Shown: in pieces, positions 24,001 through 36,394 of the stretch | Numbering within the stretch: position 1 is the first letter of the stretch | Layout of the letters: each line of letters starts with the position of its first letter | Assembly (NCBI RefSeq): GCF_018991925.1 | Contig: NW_024742446.1 | Span: 1 to 64,000 of the forward strand | DNA from: Homarus americanus | Lineage: Eukaryota > Arthropoda > Malacostraca > Decapoda > Nephropidae | DNA length: 64,000 nt | Reading direction: 5' to 3' | The notes under the pieces: model-generated | What the model was told of the DNA's origin: nothing | Database searches by the model: none | What the model saw: the letters and a program-made list of their open reading frames with translations, nothing else | Position numbers and translations under genes: made by a program

Positions 24001-24400
24001 TCAATCAGGGAACTTTGTTATACTCGATCAGGAGACTTTGTTATACTCGATCAGGGGACTTTGTTATACTCGATCAGGTGGGCTTTCTTTTACTCGATCA
24101 GGAAAGTTTGTTATACTCGATCAGGGGCCTTTGTTATAATCTTTCAGGGGACTTTGTTATACTCGATCAGGGCACATTGTTATACTCGATGAGGGGACTT
24201 TGTTATACTCGATCAGGGGTCTTTGTTATATTCGATGAGGGACCTTTGTTATTCTCGATGAGGGGACTATGTTCTACTCGATCAGGGTAATTTGTTATAC
24301 TCGATCAGGGGACTTCGTTATATTCCATGAGGGGACTTTGTTATACTCGATCATGGGACTTTGTTATACTCGATGAGGGGCCTTTGTTATACTCGATGAG
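24001..24400 (+). repeat. 1265-bp-spaced higher-order block, copy 1
   Basis: Markers in order are CAGGTGGGCTTTCTTTTAC, a GAAAGTTTG unit, TATAATCTTTCAG, GGGCACATTG, GTTCTACTCGATCAGGGTAA and CTTCGTTATATTCCATGAG. All recur 1265 bp downstream, exactly 55 units of 23 bp. The same module is recognisable in the noisier left arm at about 2070-2370, 5780-6110 and 8100-8400 and in part near 61070-61200. Confidence 0.9.
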
Positions 24401-25265
24401 GGGCCTTTGTTATACCCGATCAGGGGACTTTGTTATACTCGACCAGGGGACTTTGTTATACTCGATCTGGGGCCTTTGTTATACTTGATCAGGAGGCTTT
24501 GTTATACTCGATCAGGGGACGTTGTTATTAGCGATAAGGGGGACTTTGTTATACTCGATCAGGGGGCTTTGTTATACTCGATCAGGGAACTTTGTTATAC
24601 TCGTTCAAGGGCCTTTGTTTTACTCGATCAGGGGACTTTGTTATACTCGACCAGGGGACTTTGTTATACTCGATCAGGGGCCTTTGTTATACTTGATCAG
24701 GGTGCTTTGTTATACTCGATGAAGGGGTTTTGTTATACCCGATGAGGGGACTTTGTTACATTCGTTCATAGGACTTTGTAATACTTCATCAGGGGACTTT
24801 CTTATGCTCAACGAGGGGCTTTGTTGTACCCGATCAGGGGGCTTTGTTATACTTGATCACGGGCCTTTGTTATAATCCTTCAGGGGACTTTGTTATACTC
24901 GATCAGGGGACTTTGTTATACTCGATCAGGGGACTTTGTTATAATCGATCAGGGGCCTCTGTTAAACTCGATCAGGGGGCTTTGTTATACTCGATCAGGG
25001 GACTTTGTTATACTCGATCAGGTGACTTTGTTATACTCGATCAGGGGGCTTTGTTATACTCGATCAGGGGGCTTTGTTATACACGATTAGGGAACTTTGT
25101 TATACTCGGTCAGGGGCCTTTGTTATAATCGTTTTGGGACTTTGTTATACTCGATCAGGGGACTTTGTTATACTCGTCCAGGGGAGTTTGTTATACTCGA
25201 CCAGGGGACTTTGTTATACTCGATCAGGGGACTTTGTTATACTTGATCAGGGGACTTTGTTATAC

Positions 25266-25665
25266 TCAATCAGGGGACTTTGTTATACTCGATCAGGGGA
25301 CTTTGTTATACTCGATCAGGGGACTTTGTTATACTCGATCAGGTGGGCTTTCTTTTACTCGATCATGAAACTTTGTTATACTCGATCAGGTGCCTTTGTT
25401 ATAATCTTTCAGGGGACTTTGTTATACACGATCAGGGCACATTGTTATACTCGATCAGGGGACTTTGTTATCCTCGATCAGGGGTCTTTGTTATATTCGA
25501 TGAGGGGCCTTTGTTATACTCGATGAGGGGACTTTGTTCTACTCGATCAGGGTAATTTGTTATACTCGATCAGGGGACTTCGTTATATTCCATGAGGGGA
25601 CTTTGTTATACTCGATCATGGGACTTTGTTATACTTGATAAGGGGCCTTTGTTATACTCGATGCG
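25266..25665 (+). repeat. 1265-bp-spaced higher-order block, copy 2
   Basis: This matches 24001-24400 at an offset of 1265 bp with scattered substitutions: CATGAAAC for CAGGAAAG, CAGGTGCC for CAGGGGCC, TATACACGATC for TATACTCGATC, and TTATCCTCG for TTATACTCG. It is followed by a unit with CGATGCGGGGCC near 25660, a rare variant that recurs at 41470, 45141 and 58572. Confidence 0.9.
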
Positions 25666-26319
25666 GGGCCTTTGTTATACCCGATCAGGGGACTTTGTTA
25701 TACTCGATCAGGGGACTTTGTTATTCTCTATGAGGGGGCTTTGTTATACTCGATCAGGGAACTTAGTTATACTCGGTGAGGGGACTTTGTTATACTCGAT
25801 CAGGGACTTTGTTTTACTCGATCAGTGGGTTTTGTTATACCCGATGAGGGGACTTTGTTATTCTCGATCAGGGGCCTTTGTTATACTCTATGAGGGGCCT
25901 TTGCTATACTCGATCAGGGTACTTTTTTATACTCGACCAGGGGACTTTGTTATACTCGATCTGGGACCTTTGTTATACTTGATCAGGGGGCTTTGTTATA
26001 CTCGATCAGGAAACTTTGTTATACTCGATCAGGGGACTTTGTTATACTTGATGAGGGGGCATTGTTATACTCGATCAGGGGACTTTCTTATTATCGGTCC
26101 GGGGGACTTTGTTATACTCGATCAGGGGGCTTTGTCATACTCGATCAGGGAACTTTGTTATACTCGATCAGGGGCCTTTGTTTTACTCGATCAGGAAACT
26201 TTGTTATACTCGATCATGGGCATTTGTTATGATCGTTCAGGGGACTTTGTTATACTCGATCAGGGGACTTTGTTATACTCGACCACGGGACTTTGTTATA
26301 CTCGATGAAGGGCCTTTGT

Positions 26320-26790
26320 TATACTCGATGAGGGGACTTTTTTCTACTCGATCAGGGGACTTTGTTATACTCGATCAGGAGACATTGTTATATTCAATGA
26401 GGGGACTTTGTTATACTCGATGATGGGACTGTGTTATACTCGTTCAGGGGACTTTGTTATACTTGATCAGGGGATTTTCTTATACTAGATGAGGGGGCTT
26501 TGTTATACTCCATCAGGGGGCTTTGTTATACTTGATCAGGGGCCTTTGTTATAATCGACCAGCGGAGTTTGTTATACTCGACCAGGGGACTTTGTTATAC
26601 TCGATGAGGGGCCTTTGGTAAACTCGATGAGAGGCCTTTGTTATACTCGACCAGGGAACTTTGTTATACTCGATCATGGGCCTCGGTTAAACTCGATCAG
26701 GGGCCTTTGTTATACTCGATCAGGGGACTTTGTTATTCTCGATCAGGGGACTTTGTTATACTCAATCAGGGGGCTTTGTTATACTCGATC
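26320..26790 (+). repeat. 2.36-kb-family higher-order block, copy 1
   Basis: Marker order is GACATTGTTATATTC, GATGATGGGACTGTG (at 26419), CTAGATGAGG, TATAATCGACCAG, CTTTGGTAAACTCGATGAG (GGTA at 26617), GAGGCC, CATGGGCCTCGGTTAAAC. The same order occurs 2353 bp and again 7070 bp downstream, the latter being three steps of about 2.36 kb. Noisy copies sit near 50160-50500 and 55590-55900. Confidence 0.9.
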
Positions 26791-26867
26791 AGGGAACTTT
26801 GTTATACTCGATCACGGGCCTTTGTTATAATCGTTCAGGGGACTTTCTTATACTCGATCAGGGGGCT

Positions 26868-27440
26868 TTTTTATACTCGACCTGGGGAGTTTGTTATACT
26901 CGATTAGGGGCCTTTGTTAAACTCGATCAGGGGCTTTTGTTATACTCGATCAGGGGACATTGTTATACTCGACCAGGGGAGTTTGTTATTCTCGACCAGG
27001 GGACTTTGTTATACTCGATGAGGGGCCTTTGTTAAACTCGATGAGGGCCTTTGTTATACTAGACCAGGGACTTTGTTATACTCGATCAGGGCCTTTGTTA
27101 AACTCGATCAGGGCCTTTGTTATACTCGATCAGAGGACTTTGTTATACTCGATCAGGGGCTTTTTATACTCGACCAGGGAGTTTGTTATACTCGATTAGG
27201 GCCTTTGTTAAACTCGATCAGGGCTTTTGTTATACTCGATCAGGGGACATTGTTATACTCGACCAGAGTTTGTTATTCTCGACCAGGGACTTTGTTATAC
27301 TCGATGAGGGGCCTTTGTTAAACTCGATGAGGGGCCTTTGTTATACTAGACCAGGGGACTTTGTTATACTCGATCAGGGGCCTTTGTTAAACTCGATTAG
27401 GGGCCTTTGTTATACTCGATCAGAGGACTTTGTTATACTT
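26868..27440 (+). repeat. About 287-bp tandem duplication spanning a 22-bp patch
   Basis: The ordered string CTCGATTAGG, TTAAACTCGATCAG, CTTTTGTTATAC, GACATTG, GACCAG, GAGTTTG, TTATTCTCGACC, GATGAG twice, CTAGACCAG occurs at about 26868-27070 and again at about 27158-27355 and beyond, offset about 287 bp. In part of the duplicated stretch (about 27040-27300) the G runs are shortened to three and several units lose bases, while the flanking copy has the full 23-bp form. A third copy lies near 29170-29340. Confidence 0.85.
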
Positions 27441-28669
27441 GATCAGGGGACTTTGTTATACTCGAGTAGGGGGTTTTGTTATCCTCGATCAGGGGGCTTT
27501 GTTATACTCGATGAGGGGCCTTTGTTAAACTCGATGAGGTACCATTGTTATACTCGACCAGGGGACTTTGTTATACTCGATAAGGGGCCTCTGTTATAAT
27601 CGTTCAGGGAACTTTGTTATACTCGATCAGGGGACTTTGTTATACTCAATCAGGGGACTTTGTTATACTCAATCAGGGGACTTTGTTATACTCGACCAGG
27701 CGAGTTTGTTATACTCGACCAGGGGACTTTGTTATACTCGATCAGGGGCCTTTGTTAAACTCGATCAGGGGCCTTTGTATTACTCGATCAGGGGACTTTG
27801 TTATACTCGATCAGGGGATTTTGTTATACTCGACCAGGGAACTTTGTTAAACTCGATCAGTGCCTTTGTTATACTCGATCAGGGGACTTTGTTTTACTCG
27901 ATCATTGGACTTTGTTATACTCGACCAGGGGACTTTGTTATACTCGATCTGGGGCCTTTGTTATACTTTATCAGAGGGCTTTGTTATACTCGATCAGGGG
28001 ACTTTGTTATACTCGATCAGGGGACTTTGTTATACTCAACCAGGGGAGTTTGTTATTCTCGACCAGGGGACTTTGTTATACTCGATGAGGGGCCTTTGTT
28101 AAACTCGATGAGGTACCTTTGTTATACTCGTCCAGGAGACTTTGTTATTCTCGATCAGGGGACTTTGTTATACTCGATCAGGGTCTTTGTTAAACTCGAC
28201 CAGGGGGGTTTGTTATACTCTACCAGGGGACTTTGTTATACTCGATCAGGGGCCTTTGTTAAATTCGATCAGGGGGTTTGTTATACTCGATGAGGGGACC
28301 TTGTTATTCTCGATAAGGGGGACTTTGTTATACTCGATTAGGGAACTTTGTTATATTTGATTAGCGGCCTTTGTTTTACTCGTTCAGGCACCTTTGTTAG
28401 ATTCGATCAGGGGCCTTTGTTATACTCGACCAGGGGCCTTTTTATACTCGATCAGGGGCCTTTGTTAAACTCGATCCGGGGCCTTTGTTATACTCGATCA
28501 GGCGACTTTGTTATACTCGATCAGGGGACTTTGTTATACTCGATCAGGAAACTTTGTTATACTCGATCAGGGGACTTTGTTATACTTGATGAGGGGGCAT
28601 TGTTATACTCGATCAGGGGACTTTGTTATACTCGATGAAGGGCCTTTGTTATACTCGATGAGGGGACTT

Positions 28670-29140
28670 TCTTCTACTCGATGAGGGGACTTTCTTCTAC
28701 TCGATCAGGGGACTTTGTTATACTCGATCAGGGGACATTGTTATATTCGATGAGGGGACTTTGTTATACTCGATGATGGGACTGTGTTATACTCGTTCAG
28801 GGGACTTTGTTATACTTGATCAGGGGATTTTGTTATATTAGATGAGGGGGCTTTGTTATACTCGATCAGGGGGCTTTGTTATACTTGATCAGGGGCCTTT
28901 GTTATAATCGACCAGGGGAGTTTGTTATACTCGACCAGGGGACTTTGTTATACTCGATGAGGGGCCTTTGGTAAACTCGATGAGAGGCCTTTGTTATACT
29001 CGACCAGCGGACTTTGTTATACTCGATCATGGGCCTCGGTTAAACTCGATCAGGGGCCTTTGTTATATTCGATCAGGGGACTTTGTTATTCTCGATCAGG
29101 TGACTTTGTTATACTCGATCAGGGGGTTTGTTATACTCGA
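28670..29140 (+). repeat. 2.36-kb-family higher-order block, copy 2
   Basis: This has the same marker order as 26320-26790, with GATGATGGG at 28772 and the GGTAAAC unit at 28970, both 2353 bp after copy 1. Differences include CTTCTACTCGATGAG duplicated just upstream near 28668-28700 and a 22-bp CAGGGGGTTTG unit near 29120. Confidence 0.9.
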
Positions 29141-32100
29141 TCAGGGAACTTTGATATACTCGATTAGGGGACTTTGTTAAACTCGATCAGGGGCTTTTGT
29201 TATACTCGATCAGGGGACATTGTTATACTCGACCAGGGGAGTTTGTTATTCTCGACCAGGGGACTTTGTTATACTCGATGAGGGGCCTTTGTTAAACTCG
29301 ATGAGGGGCCTTTGTTATACTAGACCAGGGGACATTGTTATACTCGATCAGGGGCCTTTGTTAAACTCGATCAGGGGCCTTTGTTATACTCGTTCAGGGG
29401 ACTTTGTTATACTTGATCAGGGGACTTTGTTATACTCGAGTAGGGGGTTTTGTTATACTCGATCAGAGGGCTTTGTTATACTCGTTCAGGGGACTTTGTT
29501 ATACTCTATCAGAGGACTTTGTTATACTCGATCAGGGGACTTTGTTATACTCGACCAGGGGAGTTTGTTATACTCAACCAGGGGACTTTGTTATACTCGA
29601 TGAGGGGCCTTTGTTAAACTCGATGAGGTACCTTTGTTATACTCGACCAGGGGACTTTGTTATACTCGATCAGGGGCCTTTGTTATAATCGTTCAGGGAA
29701 CTTTGTTATACTCGATCAGGGGACTTTGTTATACTCAATCAGGGGACTTTGTTATACTCGACCAGGCGAGTTTGTTATACTCGACCAGAGGACTTTGTTA
29801 TACTCGATCAGGGGCCTTTGTTAAACTCGATCAGGGGCCTTTGTTATACTCGATCAGGGGACTTTGTTATACTCGATCAGGGGATTTTGTTATACTCGTC
29901 CAGGGAACTTTGTTAAACTCGATCAGGGCCTTTGTTATACTCGATCAGGGACTTTTTGTTATACTCGATCATGGGACTTTGTTATACTCGACCAGGGACT
30001 TTGTTATACTCGATCTGGGGCCTTGTTATACTTGATCAGAGGGCTTTGTTATACTCGATCAGGGGACTTTGTTATTCTCGATAAGGGGGACTTTGTTATA
30101 CTCGATCAGGGGGCTTTGTTATACTCGATCAGGGAACTTTGTTATACTCGATCAGCGGCCTTTGTTATACTCGACCAGGGGACTTTGTTATACTCGATCA
30201 AGGGCCTTTGTTAAACTCGATCAGGGTTCTTTGTTATACACGATCAGGCGACTTTGTTATACTCGATCAGGGGACTTTGTTATACTCGATCAGGGGCCAA
30301 TTTTTTTACTCGATCAGGAAACTTTGTTATACTCAATCAGGGGACTTTGTTATTATCGGGCAGGGGGACTTTGTTATACTCGATGAGGGGGCTTTGTTAT
30401 ACTCAGTCAGAGAACATTGTTATACTCGATCAGGGGCCTTTGTTTTACTCGATCAGGAAACTTTGTTATACTCGATAAGGAGCCTTTGTTATACTCGATG
30501 AGGGGACTTTGTTCTACTCGATCAGGGGAATTTGTTATACTCGATCAGGGGACTTCGTTATATTCGATTAGGGGACTTTGTTATACTCGATCATGGGACT
30601 TTGTTATATTCGATGAGGGGCCTTTGTTATACTCGATCAGGGGCCTTTGTTATACCCAATCAGGGGACTTTGTTATACTCGATCAGGGGACTTTGTTAAA
30701 CTCTATGAGGGGGCTTTGTTATACTCGATCAGGGAACTTCGTTATATTCGATTAGAGGACTTTGTTATACTCGATCATGGGACTTTGTTATATTCGATGA
30801 GGGGCCTTTGTTATACTCGATCAGGGGCCTTTGTTATACCCGATGAGGGGACTTTGTTATACTCGATCAAAGGACTTTGTTATACTCGATGAGGGTCCTT
30901 TGTTAAACTCGATGATGTACCTTTGTTATACTCGACCAGGGGACTTTGTTATACTCGATCAGGGGCCTTTGTTATAATCGTTCAGGGAACTTTGTTATAC
31001 TCGTTCAGGGGACATTGTTATACTTGATCAGGGGACTTTGTTATACTCTATGAAGGGGCTTTGTTATACTCGATCAGGGAACTTTGTTATACTCGGTGAG
31101 GGGACTTTGTTATACTCGATCAGGGGCCTTTGTTATACTCGTTCAGGGGACATTGTTATACTTGATCAGGGGACTTTGTTATACTCGAGTAGGGGGTTTT
31201 GTTATACTCGATCAGAGGGCTTTGTTATACTCGTTCAGGGGACTTTGTTATACTCGATCAGAGGACTTTGTTATACTCGATCAGGGGACTTTGTTATACT
31301 CAACCAGGGGAGTTTGTTATACTCGATCTGGGGCCTTTGTTATAATCGTTCAGGGAACTTTGTTATACTCGATCAGGGGACTTTGTTATACTCGATCAGG
31401 GGACTTTGTTATACTCGGTTAGGGAACTTTGTTATACTCGAACAGGGGACTTTGTTATACTCGATGAGGGGACTTTGTTATTCTCGGTAAGGGGGACTTT
31501 GTTATACTCGATCAGGGGGCTTTTTTATACTCGATCAGGGAACTTTGTTAAACTCGATGACGGGAATTTGTTATACTTGATCAGGGAACTTTGTTATACT
31601 CGATGAGGGGGCTTTGTTATACTCGATCAGGGGGCTTTGTTATACATGATCAGGGGCCTTTGATATAATCGTTTTGATGACTTTGTTATACTCGATGAGG
31701 GGACTTTGTTATACTCGGTCACGGGACTTTGTTATACTCGACCAGGTTACTTTGTTAAACTCGATCAGGGGCCTTTGTTATACTCGATCAGGGGACTTTG
31801 TTATACTCGATCAGGGGACATTGTTATACTCGATCAGGGGTCTTTGTTATACTCGAATAGGGAACTTTGTTATACTCGATCAGGGGACTTTGTTATACTC
31901 GATGAGGGGACTTTGTTACACTCGATCAGAGGACTTTGTTATACTCGATCAGGGGACTTTGTTATACTCAACCAGGGGAGTTTGTTATACTCGACCAGGG
32001 GACTTTGTTATACTCGATGAGGGGCCTTTGTTAAACTCGATGAGGTACCTTTGTTATACTCGTCCAGGGGACTTTTTTATACTCGATCAGGGGCCTTTGT

Positions 32101-32507
32101 TATAATCGTTCAGGGAACTTTGTTATACTCGATCAGGGGACTTTGTTATACTCGATCAGGGGACTTTGTTATACTCGACCAGGGGAGTTTGTTTTACTCG
32201 ACCAGGGGACTTTGTTATACTCGATCAGGGGCCTTTGTTAAACTCGATCAGGGGCTTTGTTATACTCGATGAGGGGACTTTGTTATTTTCGATAAGGAGG
32301 ACTTTGTTTTACTCGATCAGGGGGCTTTGTTATACTCGATTACGGAACTTTGTTATACATGATTAGCGGCGTTTTTTATACTCGTTCAGGCGCCTTTGTT
32401 AGATTCGATCAGGGGCCTTTGTTATACTCGACCAGGGGCCTTTTTATACTCGATCAGGGGCCTTTGTTAAACTCGATCCGGGGACTTTGTTATACTCGAT
32501 CAGGGGG

Positions 32508-33125
32508 CATTGTTTTACTCGATCAGGAAACTTTGTTTTACTCGATCAGGGGACTTTGTTATACTTGATGAGGGGGCATTGTTAAACTCGATCAGGGGAC
32601 TTTCTTATTATCGGTCAGGGGGACTTTGTTATACTCGATCAGGGGGCTTTGTTATACTCGATCAGGGAACTTTGTTATACTCGATCAGGGGCCTTTGTTT
32701 TACTCGATTAGGAAACTTTGTTATACTCGATCAGGGGCATTTGTTATAATCGTTCAGGTGACTTTGTTATACTCGATCAGGGGACTTTGTTATACTCGAT
32801 CAGGGGACTTTGTTATACTCGATCAGGGGGCATTGTTTTACTCGATCAGGAAACTTTGTTTTACTCGATCAGGGGACTTTGTTATACTTGATGAGGGGGC
32901 ATTGTTAAACTCGATCAGGGGACTTTCTTATTATCGGTCAGGGGGACTTTGTTATACTCGATCAGGGGGCTTTGTTATACTCGATCAGGGAACTTTGTTA
33001 TACTCGATCAGGGGCCTTTGTTTTACTCGATCAGGAAACTTTGTTATACTCGATCAGGGGCATTTGTTATAATCGTTCAGGGGACTTTGTTATACTCGAT
33101 CAGGGGACTTTGTTATACTCGATCA
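32508..33125 (+). repeat. Fourteen-unit tandem duplication (323 bp)
   Basis: CATTGTTTTACTCG opens the block at 32508 and again at 32831. Both copies run through GAAACTTTGTTTTAC, a CTTGATGAG unit, GGGCATTGTTAAAC, TTCTTATTATCGGTCAG and CATTTGTTATAATCG. Only two differences were seen in about 295 bp: CGATTAGG versus CGATCAGG and AGGTGAC versus AGGGGAC. The step is 323 bp, one more than 14 units of 23. A related string occurs near 26040-26100 and 39060-39140. Confidence 0.92.
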
Positions 33126-33389
33126 GCCGGCTTTGTTTTACTCTTTCAGGAAACTTTGTTATACTCGATCAGGGGCCTTTGTTATTCCCGATCAGGGGAC
33201 TTTGTTATACTCGATCAGGGGACTTTGTTATACTCTATGAGGGGGCTTTGTTATACTCATTCAGGGGGCTTTGTTATACTTGATCAGGGGCCTTTGTTAT
33301 AATCGTTCAGGGGACTTTGTTATACTCGATCAGGGGACTTTGTTATACCTTACCAGGGGACTTTGTTATACTCGATGAAGGGCCTATGT

Positions 33390-33860
33390 TATACTCGATG
33401 AGGGGACTTTGTTCTACTCGATCAGGGGACTTTGTTATACTCGATCAGGGGACAGTGTTATATTCGATGAGGGGACTTTGTTATACTTGATGATGGGACT
33501 GTGTTATACTCGTTCAGGGGACTTTGTTATACTTGATCAGGGGATTTTGTTATACTAGATGAGGGGGCTTTGTTATACTCGATCAGGGGGCTTTGTTATA
33601 CTTGATTAGGGGCCTTTGTTATAATCGACCATGGGAGTTTGTTATACTCGACCAGGGGACATTTTTATACTCGATGAGGGGCCTTTGGTAAACTCGATGA
33701 GAGGCCTTTGATATACTCGACCAGGGGACTTTGTTATACTCGATCATGGGCCTCGGTTAAACTCGTTCAGGGGCCTTTGTTATACTCGATTAGGGGACTT
33801 TGTTTTTCTCGATTAGGGGACTTTGTTATACTCGATCAGGGGGCTTTGTTATACTCGATC
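33390..33860 (+). repeat. 2.36-kb-family higher-order block, copy 3
   Basis: GATGATGGG lies at 33489 and GGTAAAC at 33687, both 4717 bp after copy 2, twice the 2.36-kb step. The expected intermediate copy near 31.1-31.4 kb lacks these markers and carries a different block, so one turn of the higher-order repeat has been replaced or deleted there. Confidence 0.88.
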
Positions 33861-34219
33861 AGGGAACTTTGTTATACTCGATCAGGGGCCTTTGTTATAA
33901 TCGTTCAGGGGACTTTGTTATACTCGATCAGGGGGCTTTGTTATACTTGATCAGGGGACTTTGTTATACTCAAGTAGGGGGTTTTGTTATACTCGATCAG
34001 GGGGCTTTGTTATACTCGTTTAGGGGACTTTGGTATACTCGATCAGAGGACTTTGTTATACTCGATCAGGGGACTTTGTTATACTCGACCAGGGGAGTTT
34101 GTTATACTCAACCAGGGGACTTTGTTATACTCGATGAGGGGCCTTTGTTAAACTCGATGAGGTACCTTTGTTATACTCGACCAGGGGACTTTTTTATACT
34201 CGATCAGGGGCCTTTGTTA

Positions 34220-35080
34220 TAATCGTTCAGGGAACTTTGTTATACTCGATCAGGGGACTTTGTTATACTCAATCAGGGGACTTTGTGATACTCGACCAGG
34301 CGAGTTTGTTATACTCGACTAGGGGACTTTGTTATACTCGATCAGGGGCCTTTGTTAAACTTGATCAGGGGCCTTTGTTATACTCGATCAGGGGACTTTG
34401 TTATACTCGATCAGGGGATTTTGTTATACTCGACCAGGGAAATTTGTTAAACTCGATCAGGGGCCTTTGTTATACTCGATCAGGGGACTTTGTTATACTC
34501 GATCATGGGACTTTGTTATACTCGACCAGGGGACTTTGTTATACTCGATATGGGGCCTTTGTTATACTTGATCAGGGGGCTTTGTTATACTCAATCAGGG
34601 GACTTTGTTATTGTCGATAAGGGGGACTTTGTTATACTCGATTAGGGGGCTTTGTTATACTCGATCAGGGGCCTTTGTTATACTTGATCAGGGGGCTTTG
34701 TTATACTTGATCAGAGGACTTTGTTATTCTCGATAAGGGGGACTTTGTTATACTCGTTCAGGGGCCTTTGTTATACTCGTTAAGGCGCCTTTGTAATATT
34801 CGATCAGGGGCCTTTGTTATACTCGACCGGGACTTTGTTATACTCGATCAAGGGCCTTTGTTAAACTCGATCAGGGTTCTTTGTTATACTCGATCAGTCG
34901 ACTTTGTTATACTCGATCAGGGGGCTTTGTTATACTCGATCAGGGAACTTTGTTATACTCGATCAGGGGCCTTTGTTATAATCGTTCAGGGGACTTTGTT
35001 ATACTCGATCAGGGGGCTTTGTTATACTTGATCAGGGGACTTTGTTATACTCGAGTAGGGGTTTTGTTATACTCGATCAG
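34220..35080 (+). repeat. 2.18-kb-spaced higher-order block, copy 1
   Basis: Markers in order are TTTGTGATACTCGACCAG, CGAGTTTG, CGATCATGGG, CGATATGGGGCC (34548), TTATTGTCGATAAGG, CTCGTTAAGGCGCC (34781), CTCGACCGGGAC, CGATCAGGGTTC, CTCGAGTAGGGG (35053). The same order recurs about 2178 bp downstream. The opening part (CCAGGCGAGTTTG) also occurs near 27701, 29767 and 37550. Confidence 0.88.
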
Positions 35081-35879
35081 GGGGGCTGTTATACTCGTTC
35101 AGGGGACTTTGGTATACTCGATCAGGGGATCAGTCGACTTTGTTGTACTCGATCAGGGGGCTTTGTTATACTCGATCAGGGAACTTTGTTATACTCGAAC
35201 AGGGGCCTTTGTTATAATCGTTCAGGGGACTTTGTTATACTCGTTCAGGGGCTTTGTTATACTTGATCAGGGGCCTTTGTTTTAAACTCGTAGAGGGGAC
35301 TTTGTTATACTCGATCAGGGGACTTTGTTATACTCGATCAGGGGACTTTGTTATATCGATCAGGGGGACTTTGTTATACTCGATAAAGGGACTTTGTTAG
35401 ACACAACAGGGGACTTTGTTATACTCGACCAGGGACTTTGTTATACTCGTTGAGGGGCCTTTGTTATACTCGATCAGGGGCCTTTGTTACACTAGATCAG
35501 GGGACTTTGTTATACGATCAAGGGCTTTGTTAACTCGATCAGGGACTTTGTTATACTCCATCAGGGGACTTTGTTATTGTTAAACTCGATCAGGGGACTT
35601 TGTTATACTCGATCAGGGGATTTTGTTATACTCGACCAGGGAACTTTGTTAAACTCGATCAGGGGCCTTTGTTATACTCGATCAGGGGACTTTGTTATAC
35701 TCGATCATGGGACGTTGTTATACTCGACCAGGGGACTTTGTTATTGTCGATAAGGGGGACTTTGTTATACTCGATCAGGGAACTGTTATATATACTCGAT
35801 CAGGGCCTTTGTTATACTTGATCAGGGAACTATGTTATACTCGGTCAGGGGACTTTCAGTATACTCGGGTGGGGGACTT

Positions 35880-36240
35880 TGTTATACTCGATCAGGGGCC
35901 TTTGTTATACTTGATCAGGGTGCTTTGTTATACTCGATCAGGGGACTTTGTTATTCTCGATAAGGGGGACATTGTTATACTCGATGAGGGGTTTTTGTTA
36001 TACTCGATCAGGGAACTTTGTTATACTCGATGAGGTGGATTTGTTATACTTGATCAGGGAACTTTGTTATACTCGATGAGGGGGCTTTGTTATACTCGAT
36101 GAGGGGGCTTTGCTATACATGATCAGGGGCCTTTGTTATAATCGTTTAGAAGACTTTGTTATACTCGATCAGGGGACTTTGTTATACTCGATCACGGGAC
36201 TTTGTTATACTCGACCAGGGGAGTTTGTTTTACTCGACCA
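35880..36240 (+). repeat. Higher-order block repeated at about 37950-38300
   Basis: The order CTTGATCAGGGTGC, CTCGATAAGGGGGACATTG, CGATGAGGTGGATTTG, TACATGATCAGG, TAATCGTTTAGAAGAC, CGATCACGGG is present here and 2067 bp later (ACATTG unit at 35961 and 38028 respectively). Related, noisier copies of the TACATGATCAG to TCGTTTAGATGAC part lie near 40092, 51390, 51935 and 56592, and an older one near 31643. Confidence 0.85.
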
Positions 36241-36394
36241 GGGGACTTTGTTATACTCGATCAGGGGCCTTTGTTATACTTGATCAGGGTGCTTTGTTAT
36301 ACTCGATCAGGGGACTTTGTTATTCTCGATAAGGGGGACATTGTTTTACTCGAACAGGGGACTTTGTTATACTCGATCAGGGGCCTTTGTTATA

